From: Echinarachnius parma
Lineage: Eukaryota; Echinodermata; Echinoidea; Clypeasteroida; Echinarachniidae
Assembly (NCBI GenBank): GCA_037951105.1
Contig: JBAMJV010003014.1
Span: 248,001-312,000, forward strand
DNA: 64,000 nt
Direction of reading: 5' to 3'
The notes below the pieces were generated by a model. It searched no databases, had not been told where the DNA came from, and saw only the letters and a program-made list of their open reading frames with translations. Made by a program: the position numbers and the translations under genes. This document shows, one piece after another, positions 1 through 11,798 of this stretch (positions are counted from its first letter, which is position 1; every line of letters begins with the position of its first letter).

Positions 1-341
1 TGTAAGTGTAATATTTGAACCTTGGGCACATGATTTTAAAATGCTTGTTTACATAAATGTATTTTCTACCGAAAGTAAAAACTTGCGAAAGTGATCGTGA
101 AACAGATGGAAAATTCTTTGTTTTGTAAATTATATGTTCCGTGGTAAATAAATGTTTGTAATAAACGGTCGAAAATAAATGTTGGCAAATTCGTAAATTA
201 TATGGTTTGTGCTTTGATATTGTTAAGTTTGGGAATGGAAATGCATACAGCCCTTTGATAATTCTCACTTTTACGGAATATTTTTCGACGATTTCGCATC
301 GGACTGAATTTGTACTCTACAGCAGATGCTGCAGAGTGAGT

Positions 342-376
342 GAAGTGAGTGAGTGGGTGAGTGAGTGAGTGAGTGC
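342..376. repeat. (GAGT)n microsatellite
   Basis: About eight GAGT-like units. Confidence 0.85.
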
Positions 377-569
377 AGTAGTGATGATGAATGATGTAAA
401 TTCCTAATAAATAAAAAGTAGATTAGGCTGGGTTACTAATTGTGGCAAGTCTGTTTCAAATAATCCAGCGATCATAAACGAATCCGTGCTTGAGCTTGTT
501 TTATGAAACAGATAATTCACATGGATAAGTACCAAAACTAACCTATTCTCTGGGTCGGCATCACGTCAC

Positions 570-700
570 TTCCGGGTCATTGTTTTGTTCACGTGACTCA
601 CTGGAGTGAAAACATAGCGTTTTCACTCCAGTGCAGTGTATGATCGAGAGCGCGTGAGTGACCTCGGGGTCACGGAATACCCGGATGTGCGACCAACAGA
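570..700. repeat. Inverted repeat around GGAGTGAAAAC
   Basis: CACTGGAGTGAAAACATAGC and GTTTTCACTCCAGTGCAGTG form a hairpin within a region of further weak symmetry (GTCACTTCCGGGTCA with GACCTCGGGGTCA). Likely a decayed MITE. Confidence 0.45.
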
Positions 701-1009
701 ATACATTACATGCAGAAAAAAATACTAAGATCTGCTTTGTTATGTGAATCAATAGATAACCTCTTTTTACTGTGCACAGTAATTTGGAAATTTTCTTTAG
801 TTTATATGTACTGTAGTCCATCTATAGGCAAAATAACAAGTATTCACTTTTTTCTTGATAACCTCGTTGTAATGAAATACATTGCATGAACTATAATTTT
901 CTTTATTTGGCAGTCGGTTGGTACTTGGCACTATGGAGCCTGTGGAAAATGAAACTTGTTCAATCTAAACATTGATGTTCTATAGGCAAGAAGCTCCTTG
1001 CTCTGAGTG

Positions 1010-1250
1010 TTAACCCAGTGCTGGAAACCTGCGTGCTGGCCCGGGGCCACTAAAAATAAGCTCCGGACCACCAAATTTCATTGATCCTAAATTCTACTGG
1101 CCCATTCGGGCAACCAAATTTAACATAATTTGTAATGTTTTTCTTTGTTTGGGGCCACAAGATTTAGGTTTCGGGCCACTCAAAGTTGAACAATCTTGAT
1201 TTTACTTACCCAACTGGGCCACAAGGCAAAAAGGATAATTTCTAGCATTG
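1010..1250. repeat. Dispersed GGGCCACAAG repeat family (also at 6722, 37206, 46270-46780, 49095)
   Basis: Shared words: CTGGCCC, ACCAAATTTCATTGATCCTA, GGGCAACCAAATTTAACA, GGGGCCAC and TGGGCCACAAGGC, ending in CTAGCATTGG. No TIR or ORF was resolved; class unknown. Confidence 0.6.
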
Positions 1251-1469
1251 GTTAACCAATATTCTTCTTCTTCCAAATTTAGTACAGTCCTCTGAGTAGA
1301 GTATTGTCATACTGCTGTGCTGAAGTGCAATGTGCAGAAAGTATGAGCCACAAGAATGATATAACCTAGAAAAAAAGGTGTGTATGTGTAGAAACTCATT
1401 TTTGTTTAGTTGTGGTGTAACATCAGCCTCTGTGCTCTGAATTACAGAGAAAGACCCATTTTCAATTAA

Positions 1470-2000
1470 CCCTTTTACCACGGCAATAGATATACTGCCT
1501 CAATAGCTATATACGAGATTATTTTACGGACCGGTCGAGTTACCCCACTGGGCGCGCACAAAAGAACCGATCGATATCTGGTTGACCATGGCATTGTATT
1601 CGCTTCTATTCAACCTAGCGTGAGTTCGCTGGTCAAGTAGTTCACACAATAGAGGCGATCGATATGCATAGTATAGGGTCAGCGAAGTGAAATTCTATGC
1701 GAAAACTATGATTCTGGCTTATATGGGTTTGTATACGAATATCCTGAAATTAGACTTGTGTATTACCATGATAAAATTGTAATAAAACAATAATCACGCA
1801 ACTAGAGTCGGGGAAACTTGATATACATGTAGCCAAGGGTTCAATCTTTGTATTCAGCCAAATTATATTGTACTTACAAGATGCATACATGTATGTTAAT
1901 GCAATTAATATAGCTCTTGCTCGGAACCGAGAAATCTCGGTTCCCGTATATGAGTAGGCGCAACGGGGACCGAGAATTCTCGGTCCCCGTAGTGATCGGG
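1470..2000. mobile_element. Possible TTAA-flanked MITE with nested CGAGAATTCTCG palindromes
   Basis: CCCTTTTACCACGG after TTAA (1466-1469) and the complement of AGTGATCGGG before TTAA (2001-2004) are imperfect inverted ends. Near the right end lie two palindromes of the form CCGAGAATTCTCGG. Confidence 0.4.
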
Positions 2001-2075
2001 TTAATATAATAAGATATTTGATTTATATATCGCCTACATTGGAATATGATTGATAATCATCTCTAAGCGCTTTAC

Positions 2076-3390
2076 AATTCATTGTGTAGCCAGCTAACCA
2101 CAGAGCTGGCCTTACATCGGATCTCAAAAAATCCCTGGAGTGCATTTTAGTTTCATGATGGAATGTGGTCTAACCCAGGATTGTCAAATTGTATCTCAAT
2201 ATTTGTTGCTGAGCAACAGGCACGCTACATTCGAATAATATACCAGGGGTGGTTTTGGCAGGGGGTGCAACTTGAGGTCATACACAGTGGATCTGGCCTC
2301 ACAAATCAGTAAACCGCACATATTTCATTGCAATTGTTGATGCATCATATCATGTTTGTTTGTTAGTTTTTATTGCTCTTGGAGTAATAAAGAAAATAAG
2401 AAATGTGTGTATGAAATAAAGGTTTGGATTCTCAAAGGAATGAGAGGTTAAAGAAGTTCAAAGTAACATGGATCAGATATCATATTAACATTTCACCTTA
2501 CTGAAAACTGATGAGAAACACATGAATTAATGCAACCAACTGAATGGCATGCTTCTTAATTTCTGTTTTGCTCTTTGTGTGATTAAATTACAAGAAGACA
2601 ATCCACACCGTAGGCTGGGGATTATTAATGTACGACTACAAAAGTTCCAATTGATGCATCATAGATTTAATGTACATTATTGACTAACTAACCCTTACTT
2701 TACATCGCACAGTATAACAAAGGAAACCACATTGATTCATTTGATTGTCAAGAGTTCTATAGTATGTTTTCAAGTTATATTGCTCAATAAACTGGCATTC
2801 TGGCAATAGATACAAAGAGAAGGGACATTCATTGTAAAATAAATGAGGTATTGATTGTAGTATGATGTATTCCTTTTGACTGCATGGAAATTAAATGAGG
2901 TAGGAGGTAATTCATCATCAAAAACTAGACATTTTCTTCACAGGAATTTGTCATGATAAGGAGAACTTATGTCATCTTGTTTTTTTTTATTGGCCAATAT
3001 TATTTGCTTGAATCATTTTTGTTTTCACAAAACTACAAAGCACACCTAAATGACAAGTAAGGAGTGATCAATTGATTTGTTTTAAGAACCCACATTAAGT
3101 AGATTTTATTATTTTATTTGTATACATTCTTTAATGATTTTCATGTTATTTGGTGTGAATAAATTTTGGTAAAAACAAACTATGATGATTGCAAATTCAT
3201 TTTCCATTGAGAAACACACATTATGTAAAGCTGTATTAGTCTGAAAGTAATCTTTAGGAAGGTTTGGCATGTTGACTTGAAAGTTTGCAACTTAGTAAGA
3301 TGCAGGGCTCTACAAACCCATTTGCCCAACTGCCCGGAGCAAGTGAACATTATATGAGGGCAAGTACAATTTAAACTCACTTGCCTGACT
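2076..3390. other. Intergenic, no gene seen
   Basis: A/T-rich sequence with a partial dispersed repeat near 3303 (TGCCCAACTGCCCGG) also found around 22310-22540; no supported exon. Confidence 0.5.
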
Positions 3391-3993
3391 ACGGCAAGTA
3401 TTTAATGAAATCTATAGAGTGGTGAAGTGTGATGTCATCAATGATGTCATAAACATCTTTTTTTAGAATTTTCAAATTTCGACTTCATTTTCAGAAAGAG
3501 CATAACAAATAATGTCCAAATACCGAAAATCAAAGGAATAGGTTAAGTATTGGCTGAGATATGCCCATCCGAATGATTTTTTTTGTCAATGGGCAATCAG
3601 TGTTATAGTGCACTGGTTCCTAAATTTAGGAACCAGTGCACTATAATAACACTGATTGCCTATTGAAGTAAAATTCATTCGGATGGGCATATCTCAGCCA
3701 AAACGTAACCTATTCTTTTGATTTTCGGTATTTGGACATTATTTGTTATGCTCTTTCTGAAAATGAAGTCCAAATTTGAAAATTCTAAAAAAGTGTTTTT
3801 ATGACGACATGGCTTCTGTACTCTATATATCTATCCACATTTGTATTATGAGAAAATTATTCAGGTTTACGGATTATGTAGATAAAATGGAAGGAAAATG
3901 TACGGCAAGTATTTAATGAAATCTATAGATCTATCCACATTTGTATTATGAGAAAATTATTCAGGTTTACGGATTATGTAGATAAAAGGGAAG
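3391..3993. repeat. Tandem duplication (unit about 92-102 bp), first unit carrying the palindromic MITE
   Basis: The unit starting ACGGCAAGTATTTAATG at 3391 recurs at 3902. The first copy contains the 409-bp MITE, the second does not, so duplication preceded insertion or the element was never present in copy two. Confidence 0.8.
3416..3824. mobile_element. Palindromic fold-back MITE, copy 1, with AT target duplication
   Basis: The whole 409-bp element is a near-perfect inverted repeat centred on GTGCACTGGTTCCTAAATTT and its complement. Termini are AGAGTGGTGAAG and CTGTACTCT. It is flanked by AT at 3414-3415 and 3825-3826. A tandem copy of the host sequence at 3902-3993 shows the same site without the element. 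Confidence 0.85.
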
Positions 3994-4377
3994 GACATTT
4001 TTGACAGCAACTTGTTCCCCAAGACAAGGTTTTCTAATGTACTGTAATCACTCATGTCTCTTGAGTGCTCTTATTAACCAATGAAATGCCCTTTTCCAAA
4101 TGTTTTCAGGCAAGCTATTTTCTTACAAATTAGTCTGTAGAGCCATGCCAGTTATGCAGGCAAAATAACCTTGTATGTCTGATGGAAAAAAACGGTGATA
4201 CTAATGACTGAAAAACATTAAGAAAATTGTTCATAATCGCTTTGAAAAGTAGCGGAATTAAAATAAAAACGGGGCAATCGATATCATTTACTTTAAAGAG
4301 TGGTTATTTTTGAGAAGTAACTTCGTTACTTACTAGGACGTGCAAAATTGCTGGTCATTTGAACAATATTGCCGACG

Positions 4378-4996
4378 GATGTTCACACAAACTTAGGCCG
4401 ACAGTCCCGGGGAGACATCCGATGGATATCTGTATGATCGCGCTGATGAGCCAGTGCATTCAAAAAGTGGCACAAAATTCGTATTTTGGTAATCTACACT
4501 ATTTCTAAATGTTTTGATATTCTACTTACATGATTGCATGGCGTTTGAAAGCTGAACAGAAAAAAATGAGCCCCAAAACAATGAAAAAAACTGTGCAAAA
4601 TATCGGTACATTTTTATCGCAGTGGTGCTAGCCGGGTAACTGAAGTTAGCATAGCAGTCGATCGTCTCGCGATATCGCGCGCGCTGCGAGACTAGTACTG
4701 AAAACTTGCTGCTAACTTCAACCTTCCCGATTTCAGCTAACGAGTAACGTTAACTTTGGAAATTTACTGATATTCAGCGCAGTTTTTTCATTGTTTTGGG
4801 GCTCATTTGTTATTCTGTTCAGCTTTCAAATGCCATGTAATCATAAGTAGACTACCAAATTGTTTAGAAATGGTGTGATCACCAAAATACAAATTTAGAG
4901 CCACTTTTTTAATGTACTGGCTCACCAGTGCTATCATACAGATATCCATCTGATGTCTCCCCGGGTATGTCGGCCGGAGTTTGTGTGAATGTGTGG
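4378..4996. repeat. Large inverted repeat (about 620 bp) with a CpG-rich centre
   Basis: Arms of roughly 230 bp pair from TGTTCACACAAACTTAGGCC inward (shared ATGAGCCCCAAAACAATGAA). The centre (4630-4740) holds TCGCGATATCGCGCGCGCTG. Probably a fold-back element; target duplications were not resolved. Confidence 0.65.
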
Positions 4997-6720
4997 CGGG
5001 ATGCTGAACAAACGATAGATTTCTAGGTCCAATTTACTTCGGAAAAAATACTTTTCTTGCGAAACTGAGTTAATTATGGATAATCTGTTCTATTTTCTCG
5101 TAAATTTGATATACGTACATCCATCAAAGCGTCAATATTTTAAATATTATTGGCATATAAAAAGAGCAGTATAAAGCCCCAAACATTGCATTTTTGCCGA
5201 TGCTTGCACAATTGCGTGATTTTACCGGGCCGAGTTCCAGTCCGGTTCCGATCCAGACATTCCTTCCGGGTCCCAGCTATTCTGAACAAACTTTTCTTGA
5301 AATTACTTTTAAATATTTATATACTTAAAAATTGCAACTATTCTTCTACTTGCAAATATTTTCACTTCTATGATGCCAAAAAAAAAAAATGCAGGCAAAC
5401 AAATTACATGCATGCATGCATGTTATGCATCATTGTGCACAGCAATTCTGATTGGGAATTAATTACCACCTGCAATATAAAACCATACTGCGCTGTACTA
5501 TCCTAGCATTATCTCTGAACAAAGAATTTAATTAACTTTCCAGCATGTAATTGGAAGATGGAAAAAAAATAGCAAAGTAAACATGCATGCATAAATTTGT
5601 AGCCATATTATCATTATCAGAATTAATGCAAAAATACCTTGTAATATGACTCAATAAAACAATGCAGGGTGTGAGAACATATGCCGCCCTGCTGTGTAAA
5701 CTAAACAATCAGGAGCAACTGAATACTAAGCAAACAGTAATGGCAGAAAGTTCTGTTTACAGAACAAAATGAAATGTGGCTAGCACAGAAACAGGTGAAC
5801 AGAAAAAATGTATGCACTGTACAATGTACAGTACACGTAGTATGGTTCCAGACCATCTAGCTGCTAAAAATATAAAATTGAATGCTACTGCTAGTGCAGC
5901 AATTTCACGTAAATTATGTAAGTTTTCTGTGCAAACCCCAGGTTTTATTTAATAATCTACTGATATAAATATTTAACCACTTGTTTCCAAAATTAGGAGA
6001 CAAACAAAATTATAATATAAAAACAAGAAAAGGTTATTTATAAGCACAACATACAGATTGAACCAAATACTATGCAAGCCACAAAACTATTTCTGGAATT
6101 GTGGTAAATATTTCTAGCCAAAAGCTGCTCCGTTAATTTGGTTTACATAAAACCATAATTGATCATTTACAAAAACGTATTGTATTATGTTTACCCTTTT
6201 TTTGTATTGAGCCACAAAACCATTTAACATATTGTTTTATTTTAGTTGCTAGTCTAGCCCATTGCAAGATCACTCATGTATGAATAAATGTAAATAAATA
6301 GAATTCATCGATAACAATGCAAAACTATCTTTCTAAAATGATTTACTGCTCCATTTGGTTACCAAACCCAAATTCAAAACAAGCTCAAGCTAACAAAAGA
6401 TAGGATGTGACTTTTGTGTTCAGTTAATGATTGTGGTTAATTGTTATTTGCAGAATTATTTGAGTTGTTAAATAAAATAAAACATTTACACAAAAAAAAA
6501 ATTCCTGTTCTGTTCCATTCAAGTCACACAATTAATCTCTTTCATTACTTATCAATAAATGTGGAAACAAATAATTCAGCCACATCAGCCACAAATATAT
6601 CAGGGAGGTAAGATGCTGTTATGGCATCTAAACTGCCTAATAAATAGATTCCTTATTTCTTTATTTAAACAGGTTCATAAAGTAAACAATTGTAATGTTG
6701 AAGGGTTACCTGTCTGAGAC
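4997..6720. other. Intergenic or intron left of the minus-strand exon, no gene seen
   Basis: A/T-rich; one 118-codon open frame at 5150 has no coding character and no matching splice partner. Later exons of the minus-strand gene were looked for here and not found. Confidence 0.45.
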
Positions 6721-6949
6721 AGGGCTCAAAATTAGCACTGGCCTGCTAGCCCCCCAAAATAACTTTGAGCCACCAACATTTAATAAATCAACATTTTCTT
6801 GCCCAAATGGTCAACTCCTTTAGATAATTTGTTTTGTTTGTTGTTGGTGAACATTGTTGTTTTGTTTGGGGCCACCAGGTGCAGGTTTTTGTAGATTTCA
6901 AATTACTGAAAATTTGCATAATAACATTAATAATTTAGGGCTAACTTAC

Positions 6950-8134
6950 CTTTAATTTGAATCCATCTGAGAGAGAATTCAAGCTGGGTGATGTATGCCC
7001 ACTATGTGATCTCTGGTCTTGGTTCCTGGGAGATGTGCTCTTTTTCCTTCTGTGATTGCTACTGGCATGTTCACTATGTCCCTTTGATACTCTCCGACTG
7101 GAAGAACTATTCTCACTCACAGATTTCTGCACTTTTGATTCAAACTCTAAATTGGCGATATTGTCATTGTCACATCTGTCACTGACTTGGCTCAGTTTTG
7201 AATGATCGCTGGTGTTCCCCAGTCTCTCGTCAGATTTATTTGGCTCCCCAACCTCAGAGATACTATTTGAAAGATCATCCCGCGGTGAGGATTTCTTGCT
7301 ACCTATGGATGATTGTGCATCAATTGGCGGTGGGTGCACATCACTCATACTCTCCTGAGACATTGCGCGATGAACCCTATCTGGCAAAGATGTGTGGCTT
7401 ATATCACTGTCCCTTAAACTTGATGTCCCTGGAAGTTTTTCTCTTTGAGATGAGGTAACGGTCTTGGGAGATGCAGATTTGCGTCCAATCCTCCTCTGAG
7501 ATGCGGTACCCAGCTTGCTCTGGGAGGACTTAGGGAGTGCGGTACTTCCTAATATTGAGCTTGCCGAGTTGTGCCGTTTTAAGGTGCTCTTTGGTTTGCC
7601 AGCTGTCGCTGCTAGTGGAGATTCTGGCAGTGCTGAACCCATTCTTGGAGAATTAACGGGAGAGATCCTCTTCTTTGGAAAACCACCAGTCTTGATCAAG
7701 TTCCTTCTTGGATCATTCTCACTCATACGTTTGATGAAAGGAGTGCTTGTACGTATAGGAGATGGCGTGAGCTGTGGAGACTCAACCCTTCGGCTAGGGA
7801 TTCCACTCCCTTGCCTCTGACCCTTTGTGCTCGGAGGAGTATGGCTCTGATCGGCTGAGCCACTGTTAGATTTACCATCTGACTGAGATTTTGCATTTAG
7901 TTTCAGGCGTTCTAATCGACGTTTTAGTAGGTCTCCAGCCTGTTGCTTTGATACAGCACCAGAACCTGGTCTTCCAGGTTCCCTACCACCTGAAGCACCA
8001 GCACCCGTAGCACCAGGACCTGTAGAAACTGCACCCTTGCTTCCCCCAGATGGAAGGTTGACAGGGGCATTTGTTTCCCGGCCTGCTGTCCTGGTGGGAG
8101 GACCAAATGCAGACCTTCGTGCAGTGGAAGACAT
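6950..8134 (-). CDS. First coding exon of an unidentified basic Ser/Pro-rich protein (partial gene)
   Basis: An open frame of 395 codons starts at an ATG (8134-8132) and runs into a good donor (AAAG/GTAAGT) at 6950/6949, ending in phase 0, so later exons are expected at lower coordinates. I could not identify them in 1-6900. The protein is low-complexity and basic: a Gly/Ala/Pro-rich stretch (residues 25-60), a short likely helix around LLKRRLERLKL (70-80), many SP/TP and RxxS sites, and a Ser/His/Arg-rich end. It has the look of a disordered regulatory or cytoskeletal linker, but no domain is recognisable and I do not name it. A possible acceptor (TTTAG) sits just upstream of the ATG, so a 5' UTR exon is likely. 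The long frame, the clean donor and the absence of repeats inside it support a real exon. Confidence 0.7.
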
Positions 8135-8556
8135 TTTCTTTTTTATTCTAAATTGTGCATGGTGGGCAATAGTTATGATGGCATATTACCACTTTACCAA
8201 AAAGAGTTGGCAGTCGATGTACAGGTAACATTAAATTCATTCTTTTAATTTCTCATTTCTAGTCAATGACAGGAGTCCATGCATATTATTGTGTTCCATT
8301 TCATCCACTTCAATTGTGCATGGGCATAGCATTCAACTCCAATTGTTCCGTTGATTCCGTTTGAATAGCTCATGTGTAGATCTGCTGATAAATTTGTGAC
8401 TATCCCTCACTTGCTTATTGCCTTAGCTTGGAGAGTATGGAGTCAATTTCCTGCATTATAAGAAGAAGAAGAAGAAAAAAAGAAGAGAAAGAAAATAAGT
8501 TTTCATTCTTCTAGATTGGTAACTGATGTTTTGAAATAAACAAGTGTGAATGTTAA

Positions 8557-9104
8557 AGTCATACCTGTAAAGTGTCCAAATCCACGAAAATTACTTGGAG
8601 CTTCCTCGTTTCTCTTCTACCGTGTTGTTTAGCTTATGGTAAGAGAAGAATAAAATAGGGTTTGATTTTTTCAAATGTCCCTTTAGTATGGAGATAATTA
8701 TCATTGAAAATCATTATTTCTAAAGCGTTAATCAACGCAATTGAAAAAAAGTACAATTGTCTCAGCTGAGAACGTCCGCATGCAGCACCCGTGATAACAT
8801 TCCAGAGATTGAACTTTGAGCCGAGCGAGTTCAAATTCCATGAATTATGTAAGTTACGTGTGTAAAAATACACGGGTGCGAATATCTCAAACGGATCATT
8901 CATTACTGCGACAAAAGTATGGCAGACCATCAGTATTCGGTGATAAAATATGAACTCAATATTCGTTTTTTTCACTAGGTAAACAGTGTTCGTTTTCTTT
9001 CAAACTTTCACAAATCTTTCAATCGTATTTTACAATGATATTAATATAGGATTGAAGTCTCAAATGTCATTTTGTGCAATATCTGACACTTTACAGGTAT
9101 CACT
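8557..9104. mobile_element. TTAA-flanked MITE with AGTGATACCTGTAAAGTGTC termini
   Basis: Left end AGTCATACCTGTAAAGTGTC and right end (complement) AGTGATACCTGTAAAGTGTC differ at one position. TTAA lies directly outside each end (8553-8556, 9105-9108). The inner sequence near 8600-8830 is shared with 28144-28370. TTAA targets are typical of piggyBac and Kolobok elements. Confidence 0.78.
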
Positions 9105-9108
9105 TTAA

Positions 9109-10933
9109 AATAACTCAAATATTAACTTTATTTTTGTATCTGTACCAAAGGTGCGCGGGGACTAGGACACTGGTAAACTCGACCACCTACATTCCAACAT
9201 CCAACTAGCGTGTGCTGTAAAGAATTATGCATTGCTGACATTGCAAAAAAAGTACTGTCAAGCAGAAAGATAATTGACTTTGAGTTTGAGGTACAATCGC
9301 TCACAGCAGCGTTAGCCCCTTGACATGCAGGGGTGATCACTCGCTGCCCTATTCCCTTCAATTGTTTGCATGGAGGTGGCCAAATACACCCTCTTGCGGA
9401 GTTTCCCCACCACTCCCATCTCATTTTTTGCAAAAGGGCATTTCCACGGGAAGGTGGTCATGAACTGAACAAGACAATTTACTCTATTTCAAATCTTTAT
9501 TTATTTTTTCATAAATCATGATCCTAGTAAAGTAGTATAATTATATTTTTTAGTTCACATGATTTTTTAAATTATTAGGTGTCTCCTTATACTAGTACTT
9601 ACTAGGAGAAACAGAAACCATACACAAAACTCCACACATGGGACTACCCTGTGCAAATTTCAGGAAAATCTTCATATTTCTGTGGTTTCATTTTCATAGT
9701 TTCCATACCACTTTTAAACGCGTCAGATAACCTGCCGTTTAATTGGAATCGGGCGACTTGAATGGAGACCAAAGCACGACTAATTAAGCGCGACCATCTT
9801 TTACATGGGAAATGAGCTACAAATCATCATTTTCATGTAGCGGCAAGTTACATCACATATTTGTGAATGAGAAATTGGTAAGTATCGTATATTTCCCCAA
9901 AATATTGTGCACACAAAAGTGCAAGTTTGGGGGCTTCTGTACAGTGGTGGCGTGGTCGTAGTCGTAGAGTGACTGAGCTGCGTTATGTTTTCTGCAAAAA
10001 TATACATTCAAGGATTTAATTTCAAAATTCAGCTCCAGGCGATCATTGGCAAGCTAAGATTGAACAAAAACAAGACATTTCAGTCATTTGACAAATTGAT
10101 AAACCCGCATAAATTAAGAAAAAAGATAAGAAAAATGCATCGTTATTATTACAAAACAGTGGCATGCCCTAAAAAATAGAAGCAAGAAGCTCAAACTCAT
10201 GATACCAAAGAACAAATTGTTAAAATAACACATTATACATCCATTTTAAAACCCTCAAGGCAAGCTTACTCACCTCACCTATTTCAAACTGCAAAGTATC
10301 CGATATCGGTAACGTATTCAACAGACGGTTCATCACGCAGCACAAGAAGACGAGACGGTTCGCTTGGCGACGAGTGACGCCGAGTTAGCGGCGGGCGCCG
10401 ACATGAAGAAAGGGGTTACAACTTTGTGTAACTCCCATTGTTTCAATATAAAACCAATAATAACTCCATGCAATAGACACTAAACTGACCTCAGATACGC
10501 TTATTAGCGTGAGTTCATCATTATCTTTCAAATAATGTCATTAATTTCACTTCGACAGTTCTCCGCTATTTGATTCAAATCTGGTCAAATTTCGTGACAC
10601 GTAAAGCGACGCAACAAGCGCTTAGCGAATTTTGCCCGTTCTCTATCTCACGATCGATTACAAAATGTTGTGAAGTTGGCCGGACTATCGATCATTTTCG
10701 AAATTTTAAAAAAGAGACTGGGGCCCCTGGGGGGGGGGGGGGGGCAGAGGGCTATAACATAACCCCAACAAATATAATGGGGAGAAACGGTATTTGCTAC
10801 CTCTTGTTATTATACAGATAAAAAGAGTGTTTTAGAAATTAATGTGATAATAACGGACGCCTCGGTTTTGAACAGCTTATACTGAGTATTTATAGTGATT
10901 TTTTTTTGCAAGGGTGATCATGTATTTTCATTT
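9109..10933. other. Intergenic, no gene seen
   Basis: Mixed sequence with a short CpG-rich patch at 10320-10400 (GACGAGACGGTTCGCTTGGC) and a poly-G run at 10730. Open frames on both strands are short and lack splice context. Confidence 0.45.
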
Positions 10934-10941
10934 GTTTATAC

Positions 10942-11798
10942 GGGTCCTACTAATTAGCGCGAACAAGCACGAACAAATTTACTGCGAACAAATTTCCCAG
11001 TCGCATAGCATGCACTTGTTCGCAGTAATTAGTAATTGCTGCGCTCAATTACTAATTACTGCGAACAAGCACGAACAAGATTTACTGCAAGCAAATTTGT
11101 TCGCATATGAAATCCTGTTCGCACTTGTTAAATCCTGTTCGTGCTTGTTCGCATTACATTTGTTCCCTAACCTTAACCCTAACCCTAAATATCGATGGCT
11201 TATTCACACTCCCGCCCCCCACTCAGTATTATTTAGGGTACGTGTGTGCTCGTTCCCTCCCTTTGAAAGCACCCCCCTATCTCAGGACTGCCAAAATTTC
11301 TGAACCCCCCTTTCGTGGGCTTTTCGCAGGCTTTTCCTGCCTTGGAGACCCCCCTAAATCCGGAACACTGCTCAATGTACCACCCACCCCCCCCCCCCCC
11401 CCCCCCCCCCCATCTCAGGTGGAATTTCAGAAATTTGATCCAGGGATTTTATCAATTTTTCTATGATTTTCAAATAATGTAAACAAAGATATTTTATAAC
11501 CCCCCCCCCCCGCCCCCCCTTTTAAATTTCTCAGGAGTCCAAAGAGAGAGAGAGAGAAAAAAACACCCACTTTTTAAAAGAAATCTCAGGGTGAAAAGTC
11601 AAATACAACCCCTTTTAAAAATATTCTTGGGCCAGACAAAATTTGTCGTGCGAAAAGTAGCCCTTTACCGGAGATTTAGGGAACACGCATGCGGTCCCTC
11701 CGACCCCGGAGTGGTGGGGGGGGGGGGGGGGGGGGGGGGGGTTGTAGTTCGGCTTGTTCGCAGGACTTTGCACTTGTTCGCGCTAATTAGTAGGACCG
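10942..11798. mobile_element. Fold-back DNA transposon with 8-bp target duplication (hAT-like), copy A
   Basis: Terminal inverted repeats GGGTCCTACTAATTAGCGCG and its near-complement at the right end bound 857 bp. The flanks are a perfect 8-bp direct repeat GTTTATAC (10934-10941, 11799-11806). Inside are many copies of GCGAACAAGCACGAACAA in both orientations, a telomere-like run, and C- and G-homopolymers. There is no transposase ORF. An 8-bp duplication is typical of hAT (also P) elements. Confidence 0.8.
11165..11188. repeat. Interstitial telomere-like repeat
   Basis: Four CCCTAA-type units in a row, one being CCTTAA, lie inside the fold-back element at 10942-11798. Confidence 0.7.

Noticed and set aside
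5150..5506. 118-codon plus-strand open frame
   Set aside because: Composition and lack of splice context suggest chance in A/T-rich sequence.
8560..8580. CTTTACAG/GTATGA on the minus strand, resembling a splice donor for a 5' UTR exon
   Set aside because: This is the terminal inverted repeat of the TTAA MITE at 8557-9104; the same word appears at its other end.
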